Source of the DNA: Thalassobaculum sp965228445
GTDB lineage: Bacteria; Pseudomonadota; Alphaproteobacteria; Thalassobaculales; Thalassobaculaceae
Assembly: GCA_965228445.1 (NCBI GenBank)
Contig: OZ245813.1
Span: 3,162,001 to 3,226,000 of the forward strand
Length of the DNA stretch: 64,000 nucleotides
Direction of reading: 5' to 3'
Of the stretch, positions 34,210-41,454 are shown piece after piece. The position numbers and the translations under genes were made by a program. Within the stretch, counting starts at the first letter, position 1. Each line of letters opens with the position of its first letter. The notes beneath the pieces were generated by a model, which saw only the letters and a list, made by a program, of their open reading frames with translations, did no database searches and had not been told where the DNA came from.

Positions 34210-34980
34210 ATGACCCTTCCCATCAACATACCTTCGGTCTTCAACCCCGCGCAGATTGACGAGCTCAAGCGGCTCAGCGAGGCCAGCATTCCGCGCGACA
34301 TGCCGCCGGAGCAGATGAACTCGTCCGACATGCAGAAGACGCTGACGACCGTGCCGGAGGGCGAGGCGGTGGTGCGCCGGATGATCGAGCTGTTCTGCGA
34401 GGCCGGCTGTCTCGGCATGGCGCAGAAGCTCCTGAAGGGTGAGGCCGCGTTCCTGCTGCCGCAATGCGCCTACCGCTATCACCAGCCGCAGACCTACAAT
34501 AGCCACCTGCCGTTCCACCTGGACGCCGCCTTCCTGGGCGCGGACGCGATGAGCCTGACGTTCTGGGTGCCGTTGGTGGATGTCGGCGAGACGGCGCCGA
34601 GCCTGACCTTCCTGCGCCCCGAGATCGACAGCCGTCGCTTCGTCGAAGCCTGGGTGGAGCGGGCCCGCACCGGCAAGATGCCGTATTTCGACGGCAAGGA
34701 GATCGCCGAGGTCTATGGCGAGCCGGCCGAGAGCCTGTTTGTCTCCCCGGTCCTGCCGGCGGGCTCGGTCTCGATCTTCCACCACATGACGCCGCACGCC
34801 ACCCAGGCCATGCCCGAGGGCGGGAGCTACCGGATCTCGATCGATTTCCGGATCGGCGCCCGCGACGGCCTGCCGAAACAATATACCGAGCGGAACCTGC
34901 CGATCGGGCTGGCGTCGCAGACGGGTGGTTCCTGGCGGGTGGAGCTGGGCAAGGCCCGGGACCTTGCCGTGCCGGCCTGA
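34210..34980 (+). CDS. 2-oxoglutarate/Fe(II) dioxygenase-like protein (phytanoyl-CoA dioxygenase fold suspected)
   Basis: A 256-residue protein I place only by motif. SHLPFHLDAAFLG gives His-x-Asp; HHMTPHATQAMPEG gives a distal His; YRISIDFRIGAR supplies an Arg in the place where PhyH-type enzymes bind 2-oxoglutarate. Together these make the usual iron triad and cosubstrate site. The N-terminal 90 residues are helical. Substrate is unknown. ATG at 34210 follows AGGCAGGCG. It ends 18 bases before the first copy of the iclR 3'-end repeat. Confidence 0.8.
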   Translation: MTLPINIPSVFNPAQIDELKRLSEASIPRDMPPEQMNSSDMQKTLTTVPEGEAVVRRMIELFCEAGCLGMAQKLLKGEAAFLLPQCAYRYHQPQTYNSHLPFHLDAAFLGADAMSLTFWVPLVDVGETAPSLTFLRPEIDSRRFVEAWVERARTGKMPYFDGKEIAEVYGEPAESLFVSPVLPAGSVSIFHHMTPHATQAMPEGGSYRISIDFRIGARDGLPKQYTERNLPIGLASQTGGSWRVELGKARDLAVPA

Positions 34981-34998
34981 CCGCAGCCCGGTACTCTC

Positions 34999-35080
34999 AC
35001 CGCTCCAGGTTCAGCCCGATCTTCGCCGCCGTGGCCATCACCATCTCCGCCAGCACCGGCAACCTGGCATCCGGGAAGCG
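34999..35080 (-). repeat. 82-bp direct repeat, left copy: detached 3' end of an iclR-family gene
   Basis: This matches 36354-36435 at 79 of 82 positions. Read leftward it encodes the last 27 residues of the IclR protein and is followed by a TGA stop (34997-34999); the intact gene has TAG. All three differences are synonymous (GAT/GAC, TTG/CTG, AAC/AAT). It has no upstream coding sequence and is a gene fragment. Identity stops abruptly at 35081. Confidence 0.93.
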
Positions 35081-35172
35081 GGTGGAACTTTGTTTGAGAG
35101 CAGCTGCATTCTGAGGCCCAAGGGGCAGTCAACAGGTTTCATTTTTTGTTTATCCGCACCATCAACTTAAAG

Positions 35173-35178
35173 TATAAT
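35173..35178 (+). promoter_or_regulatory. -10 element of the island gene
   Basis: A consensus TATAAT sits 30 bases upstream of the ATG of the island gene. TTTATC (35149-35154), 18 bases before it, is a poor -35. The context is AT-rich. Confidence 0.5.
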
Positions 35179-35209
35179 TAGTGCTTTAGATTTGGGGGAA
35201 CGCACTAAT
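35177..35209 (+). promoter_or_regulatory. Hairpin enclosing the ribosome site and start codon of the island gene
   Basis: ATTAGTGC (35177-35184) and GCACTAAT (35202-35209) are perfect inverted arms. The 17-base loop contains GGGGGA, the ribosome site, and the 3' arm includes the first two bases of the ATG at 35208. In RNA it could limit translation; in DNA it could be an operator next to the -10 element. Confidence 0.45.
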
Positions 35210-36212
35210 GAGCGAATATGAAATTTTAGAACCAGATAACCATAGCCCCGGCACTTCTCTGTCACCGTCCGAAGAAAAGCTCGTAACACAAATACTAGCA
35301 AAGCTTAAAGACCAAAAACCCAACACAACACTATCGTCTGTTTCGAAACATCAGATGATTAGATTTATTGTCGATTATTATAATATTGAGAATATTGTTC
35401 AGAAATTTGATCAACAATTGCACCATGTCAATATTATATCAAGAGATTTACAAATAAATATTCTTTATTCAAATGATAAAACCAGGAGTTTTCCGGACTT
35501 GAAGTCGTTCTTCTCAGAAGATTCATCGCAAGGCGATTATACCAAAGCCATTCAAATTAAGATAGATTATGAATTTAAAGACATCAAAGAAAATGGCGTC
35601 GAAAAACTCAAAATATTTATAGGATTACGGGGAGAAATTTCCGATTTCGAGATCGAATATGGAGAATTATTTTCTATTGAAGGCAGCTCCAGCAACATCT
35701 ACTACAATGTATCTAGTTCATCATATACGTTAGGTAGCAATATAGCTAATACCATAGATGAGTGGGCAAGTGGCCTCCCTATTTCTGATAATATTGGGCT
35801 ACTTACAAAATTACGTGGGCCATTTACTATGGCACTTTCCACACGCGCCCCACATTTACTTGCTTTATTAAGCGCCAGCATGTATTTTATGACAATTTTT
35901 CAAGGAATTGAAAATATCTCTTTTAACTTAGTGACAATTTATGCTGTTTTTTCAACCGTTGTGTTTTATGTAATAATGCATGTCATAACTTTGTATTTTC
36001 GAGTTCGGTACGATAAATTCGTCAATAAAGAGAGGTCTATTGCGTACTTCAAATTTACTAACGGAGATAAAGTTCGAACCAACGATATAGAGAAAAATAA
36101 CAACAAAGCCCGTAGGAGCGCCGCCTTTAGCGTTGCCATCGCGTTATTCATAAATCTAGCAGCTAATATTATAATGTACTTCTTTTCCAAAAATTTTTTA
36201 GACAATCTTTAG
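35208..36212 (+). CDS. Unknown AT-rich cargo protein with C-terminal membrane helices
   Basis: A 334-residue protein that I do not recognise. The N-terminal two thirds (1-210) are soluble, rich in Ser, Asn, Ile and Lys, with an early charged helix (SEEKLVTQILAKLKDQK) and a beta-rich middle (about 112-175). Three membrane helices follow at about 214-232, 238-264 and 304-326. A cytosolic-type loop of about 40 residues (RVRYDKFVNKERSIAYFKF onward) lies between the second and third. Codons are AT-rich, unlike all neighbours, which marks recent transfer. The start has GGGGGA nine bases upstream. The layout (soluble sensor plus membrane helices) is seen in some defence effectors, but nothing here proves that. 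Confidence 0.88.
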   Translation: MSEYEILEPDNHSPGTSLSPSEEKLVTQILAKLKDQKPNTTLSSVSKHQMIRFIVDYYNIENIVQKFDQQLHHVNIISRDLQINILYSNDKTRSFPDLKSFFSEDSSQGDYTKAIQIKIDYEFKDIKENGVEKLKIFIGLRGEISDFEIEYGELFSIEGSSSNIYYNVSSSSYTLGSNIANTIDEWASGLPISDNIGLLTKLRGPFTMALSTRAPHLLALLSASMYFMTIFQGIENISFNLVTIYAVFSTVVFYVIMHVITLYFRVRYDKFVNKERSIAYFKFTNGDKVRTNDIEKNNNKARRSAAFSVAIALFINLAANIIMYFFSKNFLDNL

Positions 36213-36332
36213 ATTTATTACCAACAATAGTGCTCTCCCTCCAGCCACTCTGATACAACGGACTCTACCTATTACCTCTGCGTCCTTGTGGGTGTAGCCT
36301 AGCGCGTCGGGCTGGCGGCGGTGGATCTCACT

Positions 36333-36346
36333 GTTCCAGCTGGAAC
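36333..36346. other. 14-bp perfect palindrome at the right end of the island
   Basis: GTTCCAGCTGGAAC lies seven bases from the right 82-bp repeat. Its position at the island edge makes it a candidate recombination or regulator site, or a hairpin at the end of iclR transcription. Confidence 0.4.
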
Positions 36347-36351
36347 CGCCC

Positions 36352-37161
36352 CTACCGCTCCAGATTCAGCCCGATCTTCGCCGCCGTGGCCATCACCATC
36401 TCCGCCAGCACCGGCAGCCTGGCGTCCGGGAAGCGCGCCGCCGGGCCGGTGACGCTGATGGCGCCGACGACCTGGCCGTGGCGGCGGATCGGCGCGCCGA
36501 CGCAGCGCACCCCCGGATTGCGCTCCTCGTCGTCCACCGCATAACCGCGCGCCCGGCAGACCGTGAGGTCGCGGCGCAGCCGGGTCCGGTCGGTCAGGGT
36601 ATTCGGCCCGAAGCGGGGCAGCGCGCCGTCCGCCGGCAGGTCGGCCAGCAGCCGGTCGGCCTCCGCCTCTCCCAGCGCGGACAGGATGGCCTTGCCGGTG
36701 CTGGTGCAGTGCGGCGGCTCGCGCTCGATGCGGACGATCTCGTTGCTCGCCCCCTCCATCTCCCGGCGTTCGATGGAGACCACGTTTCGGCCGTCGAACA
36801 CGCAGATATGGACGGCCTCGCCGCTCTGGTTGGCCAGGGTCTCCGCCGGCAGGCGGGCATGGCGCATCAGGTCGATATCCGCCAGCACCACCCCGCCCAG
36901 CGCCAGCAGCCGGAAGCCGAGCCGGTAGGCGTCGCGCCGGCCGTCCTGGACCAGAAAGCCGATCTCGCGCAGGGCGGCGAGCTGGCGGTGCACGCTGGTC
37001 TTCGGCAGGCCGGTGCGCTCGGCGATCTGCGCCAGGGTCAGCCGGCGGTCCTCGCGGGTAAAGCAGTCGAGCACGGCGGAGGTCTTGCGCAATGACTTCA
37101 TCTGAGGAGGGACTTCATCGGAGATACGCCAGCAGGATTTGTTCCGGATATCGGAATTCAT
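36352..37161 (-). CDS. IclR-family transcriptional regulator
   Basis: A 269-residue regulator. The N-terminal winged helix covers about residues 22-85 (KTSAVLDCFTREDRRLTLAQ, RTGLPKTSVHRQLAALREIG). The C-terminal effector domain follows, with STGKAILSALGEAEADRLL, DDEERNPGVRCVGAPI and GAISVTGPAARFPD. ATG at 37161 has GGGG five bases upstream; ATG 37101 lacks a ribosome site. It probably controls the divergent lyase gene at 37280. Its last 27 codons are duplicated at 34999-35080. Confidence 0.93.
   Translation of the reverse strand: MNSDIRNKSCWRISDEVPPQMKSLRKTSAVLDCFTREDRRLTLAQIAERTGLPKTSVHRQLAALREIGFLVQDGRRDAYRLGFRLLALGGVVLADIDLMRHARLPAETLANQSGEAVHICVFDGRNVVSIERREMEGASNEIVRIEREPPHCTSTGKAILSALGEAEADRLLADLPADGALPRFGPNTLTDRTRLRRDLTVCRARGYAVDDEERNPGVRCVGAPIRRHGQVVGAISVTGPAARFPDARLPVLAEMVMATAAKIGLNLER
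36354..36435 (-). repeat. 82-bp direct repeat, right copy: 3' end of the intact iclR gene
   Basis: This copy lies in frame inside the intact regulator gene and encodes its last 27 residues, followed by TAG. It is the partner of 34999-35080 in the same orientation, 1355 bases away. Confidence 0.93.
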
Positions 37162-37279
37162 GGAACCCCATCGTTCTCCGTCCCGCAAGACATGCAGAGA
37201 ATTCCGGAGCTCAAGACCGATACCGGCGATCTCATTCCGCAATGAAGAACACGTCGGATCCTGACAGGAGGACACACCC

Positions 37280-38164
37280 ATGGCCGAGCTCGCCGGCGTC
37301 ATCCCGCCGTCCACCACCCCGTTCGACGCCGCCGGCGCCATCGACTTCGAGGCGGCGGGCAAGCAGATCGACTGGCTGATCCGCGAAGGGGCCGCCGGCG
37401 TGGCGGTCGGCGGGTCGACCGGCGAGGGCCACACCCTGGATGCCGAGGAGACCCGCGACCTGGTCGCCGCCGCCACCGATGCCGCCGCCGGCCGGGTGCC
37501 GGTGGTCGCCGGCATCATCTGCGACAGCACCCGCGAGGCGGTACGCCGGGGCAAGCTGGTCGCCGCGCTGAAGCCGGCCGCCCTGCAGGTCACGCCGGTG
37601 CACTACCTGTTCCGGCCCTCCGACGACGACATGGTGGAGCATTTCCGCACCATGGCGGGCGAGACCGGGCAGAAGATCATCATCTACAACGTGGTGCCCT
37701 GGACCTATCTCTCGCCCGCCCTGCTGCTGCGGATCTTCGACGAGGTGCCCGAGGTGATCGGGGTCAAGCAGTCGGCCGGCGACCTGAAGCTGTTCGCCGA
37801 CCTGATGATGGACGTGAAGCCGGGCAAGTCGATCTTCAGCGCGGTGGATGCGCTGATGTACCCGTCCTATGCCATGGGCGCGCACGGTTCCATTGCCGCG
37901 ATCCTGGCCGCGGCACCCGGGGCCTCGGTGAAGCTCTGGGATCTGGTGAAGGCGGGCGACCACGCCGCGGCGCTGGATCTGCACTGGAAGCTGCTGCGCA
38001 CCTGGAACGCGCTGATGCCGCACGACAACCTGCCGGCGGCGACGAAATACGCCCAGGCGCTGCAGGGCGTCCCCTCCGGCCTCCCCCGCCAGCCGATGGC
38101 CCCGGCCGGCGCGGCGCAGAAAAAGGCGATCGAGGCGGCGCTGAAGGGACTGGGGGCGATCTGA
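37280..38164 (+). CDS. Dihydrodipicolinate synthase / N-acetylneuraminate lyase family protein
   Basis: A 294-residue TIM-barrel class I aldolase-type lyase. GVAVGGSTGEGHTLDAEET is the family's carboxylate-binding loop, IIIYNVVPWTYL contains the catalytic Tyr, and VIGVKQSAGDLKL has the Schiff-base Lys. The Asn after Tyr and the VVP segment suggest a sugar-acid or keto-acid lyase rather than lysine synthesis. The gene is divergent from iclR, a pairing typical of inducible sugar-acid catabolism. It may act on a keto-deoxy acid; the exact substrate is unknown. Confidence 0.9.
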   Translation: MAELAGVIPPSTTPFDAAGAIDFEAAGKQIDWLIREGAAGVAVGGSTGEGHTLDAEETRDLVAAATDAAAGRVPVVAGIICDSTREAVRRGKLVAALKPAALQVTPVHYLFRPSDDDMVEHFRTMAGETGQKIIIYNVVPWTYLSPALLLRIFDEVPEVIGVKQSAGDLKLFADLMMDVKPGKSIFSAVDALMYPSYAMGAHGSIAAILAAAPGASVKLWDLVKAGDHAAALDLHWKLLRTWNALMPHDNLPAATKYAQALQGVPSGLPRQPMAPAGAAQKKAIEAALKGLGAI

Positions 38165-38193
38165 GGGCGCGCGCTTCCCCGACAGCTCTCACT

Positions 38194-38304
38194 CACTCCC
38201 CGGATTTATTCCGGGGCGAGGCCCGAGGAATGCGCGACGCTCCGGGCGTGCTCCGGCAAGGCCGTCCGCGCTGATGGCTTGCCCCGGACTAAATCCGGGG
38301 CGTG
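38194..38304. repeat. Palindromic intergenic repeat, family A, copy 2
   Basis: The left arm (38194-38222) is identical to the left arm at 7472-7500; the right arm (38277-38304) is a near-perfect inverse with the core GGACTAAATCC. The interior is unrelated to copy 1 apart from GC content. It follows the lyase gene. Confidence 0.88.
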
Positions 38305-38330
38305 AGCGAGAGGGGAGAAACCCTTCCCTC

Positions 38331-38447
38331 CCCGTCTTCCCGGCCTTGCGCCGGGACCGAGAGTGACCCTCACCGGAGCGCCTCAGAACACGCCCAGGCT
38401 CCCAGCGCTCCCCGTCCTGGATCCCGGCGCAAGGCCGGGAAGACGGG
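38331..38447. repeat. Palindromic intergenic repeat, family C, long copy
   Basis: Arms 38331-38356 and 38422-38447 are a perfect 26-bp inverted repeat built on TTCCCGGCCTTGCGCCGGGA. A 65-base interior separates them. With the family A copy beside it, the element fills the 401-base gap between the lyase and peroxiredoxin genes, in which I see no gene. Confidence 0.88.
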
Positions 38448-38565
38448 AGAAAAGGCGGGGGCAGAAACAGCCCGCAAGACGGCACGAAAAAGGGCCGGTG
38501 CCTCGCCGCACCGGCCCGTCTCATTCTCACTCGGATCTGCGTCCGGCGCCAAATACGCCCTCAGC

Positions 38566-39225
38566 TCACTTCGGCTGCGGGACGTAGCGCAGGTACGGCT
38601 TCTCGGCGCGCCAGCCGCCCGGGAACTTGGTCTTGGCGTCCTCGTCCTTCAGCGCCGGGACGATGATGACCTCGTCGCCGTGCTTCCAGTTCACCGGGGT
38701 CGCCACCTGGTGCTTGGCGGTGAGCTGCATGGAGTCGATCACCCGCAGCACCTCGTCGAAGTTGCGGCCGGTGCTCATCGGATAGACCAGGATCAGCTTC
38801 ACCTGCTTGTCCGGGCCGATGACGAAGACGTTGCGGACCGTGGCGTTATCCACGGCGGTACGGCCCTCGGAGGTCTCGCCGGCACCCTCCGGCAGCATGC
38901 CGTAGAGCTTGGACACGTTCAGGTCGGTGTCGCCGATCATCGGATAGTTCGGCTTGGCGCCCTGGGTCTCCTCGATGTCCATCGCCCACTTGGCGTGGTT
39001 GTCGACGTTATCGACGCTGAGGCCGATGATCTTCACGCCGCGCTTGTCGAACTCCGGCTTCATGCGGGCCATGTAGCCGAGCTCGGTGGTGCAGACCGGG
39101 GTGAAATCCTTCGGGTGCGAGAACAGCACGCACCAGCTGTCGCCGATCCAGTCGTGGAACGAGATCTCGCCCTCGGTGGTCCTGGCGGTGAAATTCGGAG
39201 CGGTCTGGCCGATCTTGAGAGTCAT
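38566..39225 (-). CDS. 1-Cys peroxiredoxin (PRDX6/AhpC-TSA family)
   Basis: A 219-residue peroxidase that reduces H2O2 and organic peroxides. The peroxidatic Cys lies in PKDFTPVCTTELGYMA, and the C-terminal extension (from HQVATPVNWKHGDEVIIVP) is that of the PRDX6 group. No second resolving Cys is visible, so it is a 1-Cys enzyme. ATG at 39225 has GGAG eight bases upstream, better placed than the GTG at 39234. Confidence 0.95.
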   Translation of the reverse strand: MTLKIGQTAPNFTARTTEGEISFHDWIGDSWCVLFSHPKDFTPVCTTELGYMARMKPEFDKRGVKIIGLSVDNVDNHAKWAMDIEETQGAKPNYPMIGDTDLNVSKLYGMLPEGAGETSEGRTAVDNATVRNVFVIGPDKQVKLILVYPMSTGRNFDEVLRVIDSMQLTAKHQVATPVNWKHGDEVIIVPALKDEDAKTKFPGGWRAEKPYLRYVPQPK

Positions 39226-39432
39226 ATGGGTCACTCCATCGTTGTCAGCATCACGCGCGGAAGCCCCGCCCGTGTCTCGTCAAAGCGATCGTCGTCGCCG
39301 AGGCGTCGCTGCCGGTGGTAGCCGACCGGTCGGCGTCCTCCTCCAGGCGGTTCCGACCCTCGACCGGGCGGAACGCGCGCGGACGGTACCCCCATCGGAG
39401 CCCGCCCGTATCTTGCTTTGTTGGCCCTGACG

Positions 39433-39450
39433 TATCACGGCTACGTGATA
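39433..39450. promoter_or_regulatory. Palindromic candidate operator upstream of the Ldh-type dehydrogenase
   Basis: TATCACG (39433-39439) and CGTGATA (39444-39450) form a perfect 7-bp inverted repeat around GCTA, in the 302-base divergent gap between peroxiredoxin and dehydrogenase. It lies 78 bases before the dehydrogenase start, a good place for an operator. The rest of the gap shows no gene. Confidence 0.45.
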
Positions 39451-39527
39451 AATGTTAGCGTCGTTTCAAGCCGGTTTCATGGCATCTCGGCCATGCTTCC
39501 CCGATGTCCGAACAGGAGAACTGCCCC

Positions 39528-40544
39528 GTGGCGACTTTCGCTCCCGCCGACCTGCGCGCCCTCATGGCCGATGTCTTCATCAAGTCCAATGTGGCGCCCG
39601 ATATCGCCGGCGTGGTCGCCGATGCCTTGCTGCGCGCGGAGGCCGACGGCATCTCCAGCCATGGCGTCGCCCGGGTCCCGCCCTATGCCGAGCAGGCGAT
39701 GAACGGCAAGGTGGACGGCCATGCCCGACCGACCGTCAGCCGCGGCGCCCAGGCGGTGATCGACGTGGACAGCCATATCGGCTTCGCCTTTCCCGCCATC
39801 CGGGCCGGGCTCGACGCCGCGTGCGAGGTCGTCGGCGAGACCGGCATCGCCGCCATCTCGATCCGCAACAGCCACCATTTCGGCGTCGCCGGCCACCATG
39901 TTGAGGATGCGGCGAACCGAGGGCTGGTGGCGCTGGCCTTCTCCAACACGCCGGCGGCGATCGCACCCTGGGGCGGCAAGACCGCGCTGTACGGCACCAA
40001 CCCGATCGCCTTCGCCTCGCCGCGCACGACCGGCCAGGCGCCGCTGGTGATCGATCTGTCGGTCTCCACCGTCGCCCGCGGCAAGGTGGTGCTGGCGGCG
40101 AAGAAGGGCGAGGCGATCCCGGACGACTGGGCGCTGGATTCCGAGGGCAACATCACCACCGACGCCGAGGCCGCCCTGGTCGGCTCGATGGCGCCGCTCG
40201 GCGGCCGCAGCGCCGGGGCGAAGGGTGCCGCCCTCGGCCTGATGGTCGAGCTGCTCTGCGGCGCGCTGACGGGCTCGAATTTCGGCTATCAGGGCTCGTC
40301 CTTCTTCGAGCCGACCGGGGCGCCGCCGGCGATCGGCCACCTGATCCTGCTGATGGATCCCAAGGCCTTCGGCGGCGGCGACGGGTTCGCCGCGCGCGCC
40401 GAGGAGATGTTCGCGGAGATCCTGAAGCAGCAGGGCACCCGCCTGCCCGGCGACAGCCGGCTGGCGAAGCGGGCGGCCGCGCCGCAGGGCATCACCATCC
40501 CGGACGCCCTGGCGGATGACTTGAAGGCCCGCGCGGGCGTATAA
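39528..40544 (+). CDS. Ldh family oxidoreductase (malate/L-lactate/ureidoglycolate dehydrogenase type)
   Basis: A 338-residue NAD(P)-dependent oxidoreductase of the LDH2/MDH2 fold. It has ADGISSHGVARVPPYAEQ (catalytic His region), ISIRNSHHFGVAGHHVE, and YGTNPIAFASPR with the nucleotide-binding loop. Substrate could be a 2-hydroxy or imino acid. The GTG at 39528 has AGGAG nine bases upstream; the ATG at 39504, eight codons earlier, has no ribosome site. Confidence 0.92.
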   Translation: MATFAPADLRALMADVFIKSNVAPDIAGVVADALLRAEADGISSHGVARVPPYAEQAMNGKVDGHARPTVSRGAQAVIDVDSHIGFAFPAIRAGLDAACEVVGETGIAAISIRNSHHFGVAGHHVEDAANRGLVALAFSNTPAAIAPWGGKTALYGTNPIAFASPRTTGQAPLVIDLSVSTVARGKVVLAAKKGEAIPDDWALDSEGNITTDAEAALVGSMAPLGGRSAGAKGAALGLMVELLCGALTGSNFGYQGSSFFEPTGAPPAIGHLILLMDPKAFGGGDGFAARAEEMFAEILKQQGTRLPGDSRLAKRAAAPQGITIPDALADDLKARAGV

Positions 40545-40607
40545 GTTCGGTAACCGACAGGTGGGACTGAACTCGGGACCGGCAGTCACGAGTGTTAGGA
40601 GTATTGC

Positions 40608-41441
40608 GTGAACGTAGACCTGATTGAACTCCGCGACCAGGTGATGGAGATCCTGACGACCTACGGGCTGGAGGTGCTCGGCGCCATCGCCATCCTGGTG
40701 GTCGGCTGGATCCTGGCGGGCTGGGCCAAGGCCGGCACCCGCCGGGCGCTGAACCGGGTGCGCTGGATGGACGACACCGTCCGTCCGATCTTCGCCGCCG
40801 TGGTCGGCTATCTGGTGCTGGCGATCACCCTGATCGCGGTGCTGAACCAGTTCGGGGTGCAGACCGCCTCGATCATCGCCGTTCTCGGTGCCGCCGGCCT
40901 GGCGGTCGGCCTGGCGCTGCAGGGCACCCTCTCCAACGTCGCCGCCGGGGTGATGCTGCTATTCCTGCGGCCGTTCAAGGTCGGCGACTATGTGGAAGCG
41001 GGCGGCGCCAGCGGCACGGTGAAGGAGGTCGGCCTGTTCAACACCGAGCTCTCCACGTCGGACAACGTCTATATCGTGGTGCCGAACTCGGCGATCTTCA
41101 GCCAGGAGATCTCGAACTACTCGCGCTACGCCACCCGGCGGCTCGATATCGCGGTGGGGGTCGCCTACGACGCCGACCTGACCAAGGCGATGTCGGTGCT
41201 GCTGGCGACCCTGGAGGCCGACGGCCGGGCGCTGCCCGATCCGGCCCCCCAGGTCATGGTGATGGAACTGGGCGACAGCGCGATCACGATCAACCTGCGC
41301 TTCTGGGTGAACGCCGCCGACCTGTGGCCCTGCAAATGGGCGATGAACAAGGCGGTCAAGGAAGCGCTCGACGCGGCCGGGATCGAGATCCCGTTCCCGC
41401 AGCGCGTCCTGCACATGAAGGCGGAGCCGCCGGCCGCCTGA
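40608..41441 (+). CDS. Small-conductance mechanosensitive channel (MscS family)
   Basis: A 277-residue MscS-type channel that vents solutes on hypo-osmotic shock. Three membrane helices cover about residues 20-115. The pore helix is IIAVLGAAGLAVGLALQGTLSNVAAGVMLLF, here split as GLAVGLALQGTLSNVAAG with the Gly/Ala pattern of MscS. The beta domain follows with FLRPFKVGDYVEAGG and YIVVPNSAIFSQ. The start is GTG with AGGAG six bases upstream. Confidence 0.95.
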   Translation: MNVDLIELRDQVMEILTTYGLEVLGAIAILVVGWILAGWAKAGTRRALNRVRWMDDTVRPIFAAVVGYLVLAITLIAVLNQFGVQTASIIAVLGAAGLAVGLALQGTLSNVAAGVMLLFLRPFKVGDYVEAGGASGTVKEVGLFNTELSTSDNVYIVVPNSAIFSQEISNYSRYATRRLDIAVGVAYDADLTKAMSVLLATLEADGRALPDPAPQVMVMELGDSAITINLRFWVNAADLWPCKWAMNKAVKEALDAAGIEIPFPQRVLHMKAEPPAA

Positions 41442-41454
41442 GCCGCCGCAGCCG

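Larger units (their letters stand above)
35081..36353. mobile_element. Putative small genomic island between iclR 3'-end repeats
   Basis: The segment between the two 82-bp direct repeats is about 1.27 kb. Most of it (35090-36230) is strikingly AT-rich in a very GC-rich chromosome, while the last 60 bases before the right repeat return to high GC. It carries one gene (35208-36212). No integrase, transposase or terminal inverted repeats are visible. Insertion at a gene 3' end with the end duplicated is the pattern left by site-specific integrating elements, but the enzyme must act in trans or be lost. Homologous import from a relative is the alternative. Confidence 0.7.

Noticed and set aside
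34981..35207. tRNA or tmRNA attachment site at the left island edge
   Set aside because: The repeat is the end of an iclR gene; no cloverleaf or tRNA-like sequence is present at either edge.
35081..36353. Insertion sequence
   Set aside because: No transposase, no terminal inverted repeats, and the flanking repeats are 82 bp of coding sequence, far too long for a target duplication.
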